A DNA stretch of 42,208 nt from an uncultured Scytonema sp. (GTDB lineage Bacteria; Cyanobacteriota; Cyanobacteriia; Cyanobacteriales; Nostocaceae), in NCBI GenBank assembly GCA_937873135.1, contig CALMVQ010000380.1, positions 1 to 42,208 on the forward strand, given 5' to 3'. Of this stretch, positions 30,601 to 38,734 are shown piece after piece. The notes under the pieces were generated by a model. It was given only the letters and a program-made list of their open reading frames with translations. It made no database searches and was not told where the DNA came from. Both the position numbers and the translations under genes were made by a program. Within the stretch, counting starts at the first letter, position 1; each line of letters begins with the position of its first letter.

Positions 30601-30952
30601 TTTGCAGAAAATCCTCTAGATGCTGTTGTTGTTCATTCGATGTTAAATGACGCCAATCCAGTCTCACCCACGGGATATCCACTTGCTTACTCACCATTTG
30701 CAACGGCTTTTCTATCTCTTCCCAATAAAAGGAACTGCGTAAAACCGGGTGTCGTACAACAACAGAACGCCAAGCCTCCACAAATGCAGGAAAATTCAAT
30801 TCCCCAGACAAAATACAAACCAATTGCTCAAAATAAACTTCCGATTCTGGTGCATAAAGAGTATGAAAGAGCATACCCTGTTGCATAGGTGAAAGTTCAT
30901 AAAGGTCTTCAATATTCTTCACGAAACTACCTCTGGCTAAAGCTACTCCCAA
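27671..30952 (-). CDS. apnB: Anabaenopeptin-type NRPS, C-A-PCP, module 3
   Basis: This is a single module of up to 1093 residues. The C domain opens with LSPMQQGMLFH and has HHILFDG (151-157), features of DCL-type domains, which fits its place after the epimerase of ApnA. The A-domain pocket, aligned to GrsA, reads D-G-L-F-L-G-A-V-F plus K. It resembles the known Ile code DGFFLGVVYK, so Ile or Val is likely, as in most anabaenopeptins. PCP Ser1021 lies in GGHSLLATQV. The tail ILGEVDQLSESEVTQQL is a typical linker towards the next synthetase. The start at 30952 is a TTG; a GTG at 30922 (KNIEDLYELSPMQQG...) with AGAGGTAG just before it fits better both the family and the ribosome site. It lies 218 bases after apnA and 77 before apnC. 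Confidence 0.93.
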   Translation of the reverse strand: MGVALARGSFVKNIEDLYELSPMQQGMLFHTLYAPESEVYFEQLVCILSGELNFPAFVEAWRSVVVRHPVLRSSFYWEEIEKPLQMVSKQVDIPWVRLDWRHLTSNEQQQHLEDFLQSDRQKEFDLSHAPLMRFTIIQLGENTYQFIWSHHHILFDGWSMQIILKEVLAFYEAHQQGEHLRLLPARSYREYIDWLQQQDIAQAKNFWQQTLQGLEAPTPFRVDKSTFDKSAQQQTYDEKPFQLSQTITLQLQYAARQHHLTLNNLLQGAWALLLSRYSGESDVVFGATVSGRSPNLAGVDSIVGLLINTLPIRVKVTANTELLPWLKHLQTQAFEQEQYAYYSLAEIQRLSDIPPGIPLFESLLVFENYPLDSAEQESKKTLKISHLRCFERTNYPLTIVVNPESQLSGRIIYDTTRFDKQTISRMIGHFQTLLEGIAANIQQDISQLSLLSAVEEEQLSLQENQQKIIASIDYKCIHTLFEEQVEKTPNAVAVVCEKQRLTYRELNNRANQLAHYLQALGVKPEVRVGICVERSLLMVVGILAILKAGGAYVPLDPAYPSDRLAFILADVEPSILLTQTHLCELLPIHNQTVVNLDSDWEAISQYKEDNCECEVNLENLAYIIYTSGSTGTPKGTEVPHRSLIGFMFGVDYIHLDAEQIWLQHSSISWDGLTLELWPPLLYGGRCVLYPDKIPTPEGLSRIITEQQVNTLFLTTALFNLMIDTMPEGLSRVKQLLFGGESVSVAHVRHALELLPETQIIHAYGPSECTVFTCCYPLPKQLAQNVHSIPIGKPIGDRKVYLLDKDLHKVPIGVSGELYVGGASVARGYLNQPTLTREKFIPNPFVKSDSLYKTGDLVRRLPNGNLEFLGRIDTQVKLRGFRIELEEIEAVLSQHSDIKQVVVIMREDEPGNKYLVAYLLTRYNPTVGVSRSPLLRNFLKTKLPDYMIPVAFVFLEEFPLTSNGKINRRALPAPDASQRSLDVDFVAPGTPTERELATIWTEVLRLKQVGIHDNFFELGGHSLLATQVISRLREAFSLDFPLRYLFENPTIAELAKKVMVQQIEKAENDTLAQILGEVDQLSESEVTQQLLFEY
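30922..30937 (-). promoter_or_regulatory. Preferred apnB start (GTG 30922) with Shine-Dalgarno
   Basis: On the minus strand AGAGGTAG precedes GTG by about four bases. The resulting protein starts KNIEDLYELSPMQQGMLFH, the usual beginning of such C domains. The upstream TTG at 30952 adds only ten residues without family support. Confidence 0.55.
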
Positions 30953-30984
30953 ACCCCTATAATATTACCTATTCTCTCCTTTAT

Positions 30985-31065
30985 TTTCTTGGCGTTCTTC
31001 TCTGCGAGACGCCTGACGGCGAAGGCGCGGACAGATTCTTACGGAGGGAAACCCGACTGCGAACT
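30985..31065. repeat. Small dispersed repeat in the apnA-apnB gap
   Basis: The gap contains CTCTGCGAGACGCCTGACGG, then GCGAAGGCGCGGACAG, then TTACGGAGGGAAACCC. These are phrases typical of Nostoc dispersed repeats and close to the repeat inside the apnA A2 domain (GGAAACCCTCC). It is GC-rich against an AT-rich surround and spans about 80 bases. Limits are approximate. Confidence 0.55.
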
Positions 31066-31168
31066 GTCCAATGTCTATTGCGGTTCATTAAATTATATCT
31101 TCTTCTGGAACTTGAGAAGTAAAGATTAGCATTGGATATTGAGAAAGAGATATATTCATTTCTTTGTT

Positions 31169-34100
31169 CTACCCTTGCTCAAGTCGTTTGTTAATTTTAG
31201 AGAAAAATTTATCAAGCTGTTGTTGATTGAGTCTTGCCGCAGAAAAGTCTGATGGCGTAAACACTTGAACCTCCTTTGACTGACTGTGAGCAATCAGAGT
31301 TCTTAATACTTCCATAAATCCAAAACTCAACCTTTCAATAGTAGTTTTTTTATGAAATTTCTCACTATAAGCAAACTCCATTTCTAACTTTCCTGAGTGA
31401 ATTAATCCGCTCACTGCCATGAGATGGCTACGATTTCCGCGCCTACTTTGTTCTGATTTCCATTCTTTAACGGTTCCGAACATCGCAGGAGCGGAGATAA
31501 CTTGGTCAAATTGACCTAAATAATTGAAACTGACTTCTGTTTGAGGTAGATTCAGCAATTTATTTTGAACTGCCGGATTTGAATTTAAATATCGCAAGCT
31601 CCCAAAACCAATACCATGTTTAGGTAGGCGACGTAGTTGTTCTTTAACTAATTTTAAAGTCTCTTCCAACTGGTTCACAGAACTCAATTTTAATTGCACA
31701 GGGAATAAAGTTGTAAACCAGCCTACGGTACGGGATAAATCTACATCCTCAAATAAATCTTCCCGTCCATGTCCCTCTAAATCAATCAATAAAGAATTTT
31801 TGCCTGTCCATTCGCTAAAGCTTTGTACCAAAGCAGTCAATAAAATATCGTTAATTTGTGTATTATAAGCAGAGGGTACATCTTGGAGAAGGGCGCGGGT
31901 TTCATCCTCATTTAAAAAGAGGGTAAGAGAATTTCTTGAAGCTAAAGTATTTTCTTCTTTACCTAATGGATAATCTATCGGCAAAAAAGCGATATTGCCT
32001 TCAAACTGAGATAACCAATAATCAATTTCTGTTGCAAGGGTTTTAGATTGACTATATTCTTGTAGCTTATTTGCCCATTCTTGGAAAGAAGTCGTTTTGG
32101 GTGGCAATTTGATTGTTTCACCACGGCTAAGTTGTTGATATGCTGTTGCTAAGTCTTCTAGCAAAATTCGCCATGAAATGCCATCTACCGCTAGGTGATG
32201 GATCACAAACAGTAGTTGACTTGGCTGTCTCCCCAGCTTAAACAAAGCCACTCGCACTATAGTCCCTGATGACAAATTTAGGCTGGCTTGCAATTCAGCT
32301 TCTTTTGTTTTAATTGCGGTTTGTTGTGCCTGAGGAGAAAGTTCGGACAAATCCACAATGGTGAAAGGCACTGTTTCTTGGGGAGGATTAATAATTTGTT
32401 GTGGTAGAGGAGTTTCTATGACAAATCGCGAACGCAGAGCATCGTGATGCAATAATAATTGATGTACCGCTTGCTTTAATAACTCTGGTTGTGCCCCTAA
32501 TGGAATCACAAGCATTGCTGACTGGTTAAAGTAATGAGCATCCGGTAGATTCTGCTGGAAAAACCAATGCTGTATAGGCGTTAGTGGTACAGAACCCGTG
32601 ACGAATCCCTGATTGGCTTTGATTTGACTCTTTGTACCGATAACAGTGGCTAACTCTGCAATTGTTTGAAACTTAAACAGTTGTTTTGGAGTAAGTTGTA
32701 ACCCAGCTTGATTGGCTCTAGATATCATCTGAATACTGATGATCGAATCGCCACCCAGTTCAAAGAAATTATCATGAATGCTGACATTTGGTTGTCTCAA
32801 CACTTCAGCCCAAATTACAGCTAACTTTTCTTCTACAGGAGTTCTAGGAACAACAAACCCTAACTCTACTTTTCTGTCAGAAGTATCCGGGGTAGGCAAA
32901 GCACGATAATCTACTTTACCATTAGGTGTCATCGGTAGCTTATCTAAGGAAACGAAGACAGATGGAACCATGTAGGGAGGTAACTTCTGTTTAAGGAATT
33001 GGCGGATTTCATCAATTTGGATTTGTCGAAGATTTCCAACTAAATAAGCTACCAGACGCTTATTGCCAGGAATGTCTTCATAGGCAATCACCACAGCTTG
33101 AGCCACATGGGGATGTTGATTTAAGACTGTTTCAATTTCACCAAGTTCAATCCGAAAACCGCGAATCTTCACCTGAGAATCCATCCGTCCCAAATATTCT
33201 AGATTCCCGTCAAGTCGATAACGGACTATATCCCCAGTTTTGTATAATCTACTCCCCTTCGGGTGACGCTCGTGCCTCGCTACCGCTACCGCTACGAAGA
33301 TCGCAGTCGCCTGAGGAAGGAAACCCTCCCTCCGCGCTGACTCACCTCCTGCCGTCTCAAAAGGATTGGGAAGAAATTTCTGCAATGTCAATTCTGGAAG
33401 GTTTAAGTAACCTCGTGCTACACCCGCACCGCCAATATAGAGTTCCCCTGGTACTCCGATGGGAACGGGTTGCAAGTATTTATCTAATACATAGACTTGA
33501 ACATTACTAATAGGTTTGCCGATCGCAACTTCCTGATGATTTAGGGTATTCTCCGATAATTGAGATAAAGTTGCAATAACCGTGGTTTCAGTCGGCCCAT
33601 AACTATTAACCAACTGAGGATAGTTGCCCACCCATTGATGCCACATTGCCACTTTTTCCGGTAGCACTCGCTCTCCGCCAACAATGACTAGTCGTAATGA
33701 TTCAGGTAGTGATAAATTCCCAGTTGATAATTCACTTACCAACAAATGCCAGTAAGCGGTTGGTAAATCCCAGACTGTCAATTGACTATGTTTTGACTGC
33801 TGCACAAATGCTGACACAGACTGCAACATTTCCTCGGTACGCAGCACGAGTGTTCCACCGCAACTTAAACAAGGGAAGATTTCTTCTGCAGCGGTATCAA
33901 AACTAATTGAGGCAAATTGGAGAATGCAATCGCTATTCGTCAATTTATATTGAGCGATCGCTGCTTGAGTAAAATTAACCAACGAGTGATGTTCAATTAA
34001 TACTCCTTTGGGCTTGCCTGTGGAACCTGATGTATAAATAACATAAGCCAAGTTATTGGTTGCTACCTCATGAACAGGATTTTTTCTACTCATGCTCGCA

Positions 34101-37100
34101 ATCAATGCCTTTTGGGCATCTAAACAAATTATTTGTAGAGGATGTTCAGCATCCACGGTTGCCCATTGCTGCATCGTCACCAGGATTTGCACTTGAGCAT
34201 CGTTGACTATCTCCGTCAATCGTTCTGCTGGATAAGTGGCGTCTAGGGGGAGATATGCTCCTCCTGCTTTGAGAATTCCTAAAAGTCCCACTATCATCTC
34301 TAAGGATCGCTCAATGCAAATTCCGACTAATGCATCAGGTTTTACCCCCAAGGTTTTCAGGTAGTGCGCAAGTTGATTCGCTTGTTCATTTAATTCCCGA
34401 TAAGTAAGTTTTTGCTCCTCAAATACCACTGCTACTGCATCAGGGATGTTGTCTACCTGTTCTTCAATTAACTGATGAATGCATTTCCCTTCAGGAAATC
34501 GTGTTTTTGTCTGATTCCACTCAACCAATAATTGATGCTGCTGCTCTGCCGTTAACAAGGGGTATTGGGAAATTCGTCGATCAGGATTCGTCACAATTCC
34601 TTCTAGCAATGTTTGATATTGTTCCATCATCTGTTCGATGGTTACAGTATCAAAGAGATCGCGGTTATATTCCCAAACAACGGTTATGCCCTCTGTTTCG
34701 ATTCCCGGAGCTTCATCTTTGGAATTACGCCCTACTCGTTGTTCAGAACGGGGAATAACGACAATATCTAAATCGAATTTAGCTGACTGATTGGTGAGTG
34801 CCTCATGCTGTCTAATTGTCAACCCAGGTAGACTCAAATCAGGTAAGTGAGCATCATGGAAGCTGAACATCACTTGAAACAGAGGATTGTAGCTGAGATT
34901 TCTCTGTGGTTTCAGTGCCTCTACGACTTTATCAAAGGGTAAGTCTTCGTTAGCATAAGCGGATAAGGTGACTTGACGCACTTGAGCCAAAAGTTCTCGA
35001 AAGGTGGGGTTGCCAGAAACATTTGTGCGTAGGACAATGTTATTGACAATCATGCCAATTAACCCTTCTGTCTCCCGCCAACGTCGATTAGCAACTCCAG
35101 ATCCCACACAAAGGTCTTCTTGTCCTGTGTAACGGTAGAGCATGGTTACGAAAACCGCAAACATACTCATAAATAATGTTACCCCCTCTTGACGACCCAT
35201 GTTTCTTAGGGAGTTGCAGACATCAAGAGGAAGTTCCATCCTCAGCATTCCGCCTTGGTAAGTTTGCTCGACTGGTCGTGGGCGATCTAATGGTAATTCT
35301 AGTAAAGGGGGACTGCCAGATAATTTTTGTTTCCAATAGTTTAGTTGAGCTTGTGCTGGTTCTGTTAACACCCACTGTCGTTGCCAATGGGCAAAATCTG
35401 CGAACTGGAGTGAGGGTTCAGCTAGGGGTGAAGGTTTCCCTTCAGAAAAGGCTTGATAAAGTATTAATAATTCCCGCAAAAATAAATTGAATGACCACCC
35501 GTCATGAACCATATGATGTTCAACGTGAATTAACACATGTTCAGAGTCACTTAATTTTAATAATGTCCAACGAATTAAGGGTAATTCACTTAGATTAAAG
35601 GGTTTTTGAACTGCGATTTGTGTTAATTTTTGTACTTCTGCTTCCTGTTCTGCTTGGGGAACAGGAAGCAGGTCGAACACTGGTAATTTGACTCTTTGAG
35701 AAGGATGAATAACTTGTACGAGCTTTCCTCCAATCGCCGGAAAGGTAGTGCGAAAAATTTCATGGCGGCGCAAAATCTCGGTGAGACTTTGTTCAAGAAT
35801 AGGTATATTCAAATGTCCTAAAAAGCGCAAACTTTCTTGAAATTGATAAGCACTCATGGAGGGAGCTAACTGCTCAATGAAATATACTCGTTCTTGAGCA
35901 AAGGAAACAGGTAAGTAACCTTCCCTTGAAATTGGCGTAATTTTAGCGAGGGGTGATGGCTGTTTTAATTGCTGTTGCTGGATAATGACTTTAATTAAGT
36001 CATTGCTCGTCGGATTTTCAAATAGTTGTTGAAAAGATAGTTCAACTTGAAAAACATCCCGTATCCGAGATAGAATTTGCGTGGCGATTAGCGAATGACC
36101 ACCTAACTGGAAAAAATTGTCATAAATACCAATCTCTTCTAATCCAAAAATCTTACACCAGATGTCTGTCAAGGCTTCTTCAAGTGAATTACGCGGTGCA
36201 ACAAAGGCGAATTGCCGAGGAGGAATGGGAAGTGCTTGGCGATCAACTTTCTCATTAGGAGTGAGAGGTAAAGCGTCTAAGGAAACAAAGATGCTTGGGA
36301 TCATGTAACTAGGTAGCTTGTTTCCCAAGAAGCTTTGCAAACTTGTTGGGGTGATATCCCTCTTTTGATGAGGCACAACGTAAGCTACCAAACGTTTGTT
36401 GCCTGGGGTGTCTTCACGAACAATAACTGCGGTTTGAGTGACTTGAGGGTGTTGATTGAGGATGGATTCAATTTCTCCTAGTTCAATCCGGAAGCCGTTA
36501 ATTTTTACTTGATTGTCGAGCCTTCCTCTAAATTCTAGGTTGCCATCTGGTAGATACCGTCCTAAATCCCCAGTTTTGTAGAGCTTCGCGTCTGGTTGAT
36601 TGTTGAAGGGATTTTTGATAAATTTTTCTGCCGTCAATTCTGGTTGGTTCAGATAGCCCCGTGCTATTCCAGTACCTCCAATGTATATTTCTCCTGCTAC
36701 TCCAGTGGGAACTTTTTGCAGGCTTTGATCCAACACATAGACTTGAATATTATCCCCTATTGGTTTGCCAATAGGTACTTCTGTGCCGTCGAGTTGGGTA
36801 GTACGCATTGATAAAGAGCAAATTGTGGCTACAACGGTGGTTTCTGTAGGTCCGTAGCTATTGAGCAATTCAGGGAAATTACCTACGCACTTGAGCCACA
36901 TTTTAACTGGTTTTGGCAGTACCCGTTCTCCACCAATAATTACCAAGCGCAATGATTGAGGCAATGTTATTTGAGCAGTGGCTAATTCATTGACTATTAA
37001 ATGCCAGTAAGCTGTGGGTAAATCCCATACAGTTATTTGCCAATCTTGAGATTGCTGTACAAATGAGGTGAGCGAATTCATCATTTCCTCAGTTCGTAGC

Positions 37101-37750
37101 ACTACAGTTGCACCACAACTCAAGCATGTATATATTTCTTCTACAGCTGTATCAAAATTTATCGAGTTGAACTGAAGAATGCGATCGCACTCAGATATCT
37201 TGTATTGTGCGATCGCTCTCTGGGTAAAATTCATTAATGAGTGATGTTCAATCATCACCCCTTTGGGTTTTCCGGTTGATCCCGATGTATAGATCACGTA
37301 AGCCAGATTATCGGGTTTTACTGTATTAACGAGATTGCGATCGCTATGTTTAACAATCTCATTTTTGTGACTATCTAAAAAAATTACCTGCCCTGAATAG
37401 TCAGATATTAAAGTAGACCATTTTTCTGTTGTTACCAACACAGAGATTTGAGCATCTTGGAACATATAGCTCAATCTTTCGGCTGGATAGGCTGGATCTA
37501 GCGGAATATATGCTCCTCCTGCTTTGATAATCCCTAACAAACCCACAATCATTTCTAGGGAGCGCTCAACGCAAAGTCCAACCAGTACCTCTGCTCCTAC
37601 CCCTAATTTTTGCAAATGATGAGCGAGTTGGTTAGCCTTAATGTTTAATTCTTCGTATGTCAGTTGTTTCTGCTTATATTCAACAGATACTGCTTGTGGA
37701 GTTCGCACCACTTGGGCTTCAAATAACTGGTGAATACCCTGTTTAAACAT
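31169..37750 (-). CDS. apnA: Anabaenopeptin-type NRPS, A-PCP-C-A-PCP-E, loading module and module 2
   Basis: The 2193-residue protein starts directly with an A domain, as a loading module does. A1 has YTSGSTGKPKG (154-164) and pocket D-T-E-D-I-G-S-V-V. PCP1 Ser is at 553 and the C domain has HHMVHDGWS (745-753). A2 (about 1085-1595) has the almost equal pocket D-T-E-D-I-G-S-V-I. PCP2 reads GGDSI (Ser1669), the form that precedes epimerases. The E domain (about 1715-2150) has HHLAVDG from 1851 and NYLGQFD. Acidic residues at 239 and 278 of both pockets suggest basic substrates (Lys, Arg). In anabaenopeptins the first residue is joined to D-Lys by a urea bond during this step. A1's last core reads PNEKVDR instead of PNGKVDR; the catalytic Lys501 is kept. 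A2 holds a repeat insertion (about 1466-1498). No clear ribosome site precedes the ATG. Confidence 0.95.
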   Translation of the reverse strand: MFKQGIHQLFEAQVVRTPQAVSVEYKQKQLTYEELNIKANQLAHHLQKLGVGAEVLVGLCVERSLEMIVGLLGIIKAGGAYIPLDPAYPAERLSYMFQDAQISVLVTTEKWSTLISDYSGQVIFLDSHKNEIVKHSDRNLVNTVKPDNLAYVIYTSGSTGKPKGVMIEHHSLMNFTQRAIAQYKISECDRILQFNSINFDTAVEEIYTCLSCGATVVLRTEEMMNSLTSFVQQSQDWQITVWDLPTAYWHLIVNELATAQITLPQSLRLVIIGGERVLPKPVKMWLKCVGNFPELLNSYGPTETTVVATICSLSMRTTQLDGTEVPIGKPIGDNIQVYVLDQSLQKVPTGVAGEIYIGGTGIARGYLNQPELTAEKFIKNPFNNQPDAKLYKTGDLGRYLPDGNLEFRGRLDNQVKINGFRIELGEIESILNQHPQVTQTAVIVREDTPGNKRLVAYVVPHQKRDITPTSLQSFLGNKLPSYMIPSIFVSLDALPLTPNEKVDRQALPIPPRQFAFVAPRNSLEEALTDIWCKIFGLEEIGIYDNFFQLGGHSLIATQILSRIRDVFQVELSFQQLFENPTSNDLIKVIIQQQQLKQPSPLAKITPISREGYLPVSFAQERVYFIEQLAPSMSAYQFQESLRFLGHLNIPILEQSLTEILRRHEIFRTTFPAIGGKLVQVIHPSQRVKLPVFDLLPVPQAEQEAEVQKLTQIAVQKPFNLSELPLIRWTLLKLSDSEHVLIHVEHHMVHDGWSFNLFLRELLILYQAFSEGKPSPLAEPSLQFADFAHWQRQWVLTEPAQAQLNYWKQKLSGSPPLLELPLDRPRPVEQTYQGGMLRMELPLDVCNSLRNMGRQEGVTLFMSMFAVFVTMLYRYTGQEDLCVGSGVANRRWRETEGLIGMIVNNIVLRTNVSGNPTFRELLAQVRQVTLSAYANEDLPFDKVVEALKPQRNLSYNPLFQVMFSFHDAHLPDLSLPGLTIRQHEALTNQSAKFDLDIVVIPRSEQRVGRNSKDEAPGIETEGITVVWEYNRDLFDTVTIEQMMEQYQTLLEGIVTNPDRRISQYPLLTAEQQHQLLVEWNQTKTRFPEGKCIHQLIEEQVDNIPDAVAVVFEEQKLTYRELNEQANQLAHYLKTLGVKPDALVGICIERSLEMIVGLLGILKAGGAYLPLDATYPAERLTEIVNDAQVQILVTMQQWATVDAEHPLQIICLDAQKALIASMSRKNPVHEVATNNLAYVIYTSGSTGKPKGVLIEHHSLVNFTQAAIAQYKLTNSDCILQFASISFDTAAEEIFPCLSCGGTLVLRTEEMLQSVSAFVQQSKHSQLTVWDLPTAYWHLLVSELSTGNLSLPESLRLVIVGGERVLPEKVAMWHQWVGNYPQLVNSYGPTETTVIATLSQLSENTLNHQEVAIGKPISNVQVYVLDKYLQPVPIGVPGELYIGGAGVARGYLNLPELTLQKFLPNPFETAGGESARREGFLPQATAIFVAVAVARHERHPKGSRLYKTGDIVRYRLDGNLEYLGRMDSQVKIRGFRIELGEIETVLNQHPHVAQAVVIAYEDIPGNKRLVAYLVGNLRQIQIDEIRQFLKQKLPPYMVPSVFVSLDKLPMTPNGKVDYRALPTPDTSDRKVELGFVVPRTPVEEKLAVIWAEVLRQPNVSIHDNFFELGGDSIISIQMISRANQAGLQLTPKQLFKFQTIAELATVIGTKSQIKANQGFVTGSVPLTPIQHWFFQQNLPDAHYFNQSAMLVIPLGAQPELLKQAVHQLLLHHDALRSRFVIETPLPQQIINPPQETVPFTIVDLSELSPQAQQTAIKTKEAELQASLNLSSGTIVRVALFKLGRQPSQLLFVIHHLAVDGISWRILLEDLATAYQQLSRGETIKLPPKTTSFQEWANKLQEYSQSKTLATEIDYWLSQFEGNIAFLPIDYPLGKEENTLASRNSLTLFLNEDETRALLQDVPSAYNTQINDILLTALVQSFSEWTGKNSLLIDLEGHGREDLFEDVDLSRTVGWFTTLFPVQLKLSSVNQLEETLKLVKEQLRRLPKHGIGFGSLRYLNSNPAVQNKLLNLPQTEVSFNYLGQFDQVISAPAMFGTVKEWKSEQSRRGNRSHLMAVSGLIHSGKLEMEFAYSEKFHKKTTIERLSFGFMEVLRTLIAHSQSKEVQVFTPSDFSAARLNQQQLDKFFSKINKRLEQG
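33257..33352. repeat. Small dispersed repeat read in frame inside the apnA A2 domain
   Basis: Sister domains run from KNPF... straight to KLYKTGD. Here about 30 extra residues (GGESARREGFLPQ... to ...VARHERHPKG) lie between them. The DNA has CTCGCTACCGCTACCGCTAC and GGAAACCCTCCCTCC, typical Nostoc dispersed-repeat phrases. The frame is kept and the flanking cores A6 and A7 are intact, so the enzyme may still work. Confidence 0.7.
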
Positions 37751-38010
37751 GAGCTAGATATTTTTCAAATAGGGATTAAACATCCGGACAAGCTAAAATT
37801 TACTGCCTAGAGTCTTCTAGGTAATTAACTAGATAATTTGGAATAATGACCTTTGAGGGTTTAAAAGGTGCGAAATCAGACTCAAAGGTCACTTTCTTTT
37901 CTCACCGCGATTTTGTTGAAGAATGCGAAGCGCGTAGCAGTCCGTTCATGTAACGATCCACACAGAAACAAATCGCTTAACTTCGTAAAGCACGCATGAG
38001 CCATGCCAAT
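37751..38010. promoter_or_regulatory. Upstream region of the apn operon with two inverted repeats
   Basis: The 260 bases between apnA and the small membrane protein gene must hold the main apn promoter. I see CCTAGA-gtct-TCTAGG (37806-37821) and a perfect 11-bp inverted repeat TGACCTTTGAG / CTCAAAGGTCA (37847-37857, 37881-37891; 23-base loop). They could be operators, or the second could end the upstream small transcript. I cannot place a convincing -35/-10 pair. Confidence 0.45.
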
Positions 38011-38043
38011 TTATTCATCGACAATTCCAACTGTCCTTGGTTT
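38011..38043 (-). pseudogene. Lost C-terminal tail of copy 1 (in frame after its stop)
   Basis: After the TAA of copy 1 the same frame reads KPRTVGIVDE and stops. Copy 2 ends in MPRTVEIVDE. The tail is thus preserved in DNA but no longer translated, unless the stop is read through. Confidence 0.7.
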
Positions 38044-38403
38044 TTACGTTGGTACAGTATAAATAGTGCCTGGTGGGCTAAGTTGATTTTTCAGTTTGAG
38101 TTTTAGCTCGTCTGTAATGGGTAGATCTTGAATTTCTTTCTGGAGTTGGATCACGGACTCGGTTTTGCTACGTTCTGCATAGACAGCCTTGAGAATGGCT
38201 TCAATTCCAGATCCGGCGATCGCATCCCCGACAACAGTTATTAGACCTAGCAGTGCTATACCTCCGAGAATGCCAAAAGGTCCTCCCACGGCTGTGAGGG
38301 CAGCCGCAACAGCGGTCGAGCTACCTCCTGATGAAGCGGCTAGAATCACCAGAATTATGCCAGGAAGACCAAGCCCTGCGAGTTTTTTAACAATTTCGTC
38401 CAT
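38044..38403 (-). CDS. Small glycine-rich membrane protein, copy 1, C-terminally shortened
   Basis: The 119-residue protein begins with a short polar stretch (MDEIVKKLAGLGLPG). Two glycine/alanine-rich hydrophobic segments follow (about 14-29 and 40-60, with VGGPFGILGGIALLGLI), then an amphipathic helix GDAIAGSGIEAILKAVY and a charged tail. It has no cleavable signal. It resembles holin-like or other small membrane proteins in general shape, but I do not recognise the family. It is a near copy of the gene at 40384-40776. Its TAA stop (38046-38044) is followed in frame by ten codons (KPRTVGIVDE) and a second TAA at 38013-38011, matching the end of copy 2, so this copy was shortened by a mutation. 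Ribosome site GAGGT stands about eight bases before the ATG. Confidence 0.8.
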   Translation of the reverse strand: MDEIVKKLAGLGLPGIILVILAASSGGSSTAVAAALTAVGGPFGILGGIALLGLITVVGDAIAGSGIEAILKAVYAERSKTESVIQLQKEIQDLPITDELKLKLKNQLSPPGTIYTVPT

Positions 38404-38534
38404 TGGAATTACCTCTTATCCTTACGTTTTGGTGAAAACATGACTCAGGCTACGAGCCGGAAATCTTTGTAAATAAAAAACCCATTTCATCATCTAGACT
38501 AAGCTAGATCAGAGTAACTCACGCTTAGAAACAA
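38404..38534 (-). promoter_or_regulatory. Conserved upstream block of copy 1
   Basis: About 130 bases are strongly similar to 40777-40907 upstream of copy 2, including CATCATCTAGACTAAGCTA and AATCTTTGTAAATAAA. They include the ribosome site and presumably the promoter. Similarity stops near 38534, close to the end of the LamG-like scrap. Confidence 0.6.
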
Positions 38535-38554
38535 TCACAAGGGTTTAGGTTGCT

Positions 38555-38677
38555 TCACAAAGCTGAACTTCCCTGAGCAAAAACACCACCAATATCATTC
38601 TTCTCAAAATTTATGTAATCATCTTGACCATCAAATGTCAGAACATAGCGTGATTGAGTGGGTACAGAGTTGGTCAC
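38555..38677 (-). pseudogene. Truncated start of a LamG/concanavalin-like protein gene
   Basis: From GTG 38677, preceded by GGAG at ten bases, the frame reads VTNSVPTQSRYVLTFDGQ, then DDYINFEKNDIGGVFAQG, and stops at TGA 38557-38555. The phrase Y-V-L-x-F-D-G-x-D-D-Y-I is the usual opening strand of LamG-like sugar-binding domains, of which only the first 35 or so residues remain. The stop falls just outside the duplicated cassette of copy 1, which suggests that the duplication or a deletion cut the gene. A real 40-residue protein is the alternative. Confidence 0.45.
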
Positions 38678-38734
38678 AATATTTCATCTCCAAATCTGAG
38701 TGAAAAAAATCCGGAAAAGATCATCTTGTAAAGA

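Noticed and set aside
30922-31122. Plus-strand frame over the apnA-apnB gap
   Set aside because: It runs through a dispersed repeat and the apnB start and shows no protein-like pattern.
38189-38443. Plus-strand open frames opposite the two small membrane protein genes (also 40562-40834)
   Set aside because: They are mirror images of the minus-strand genes; both occur only because the genes are duplicated.
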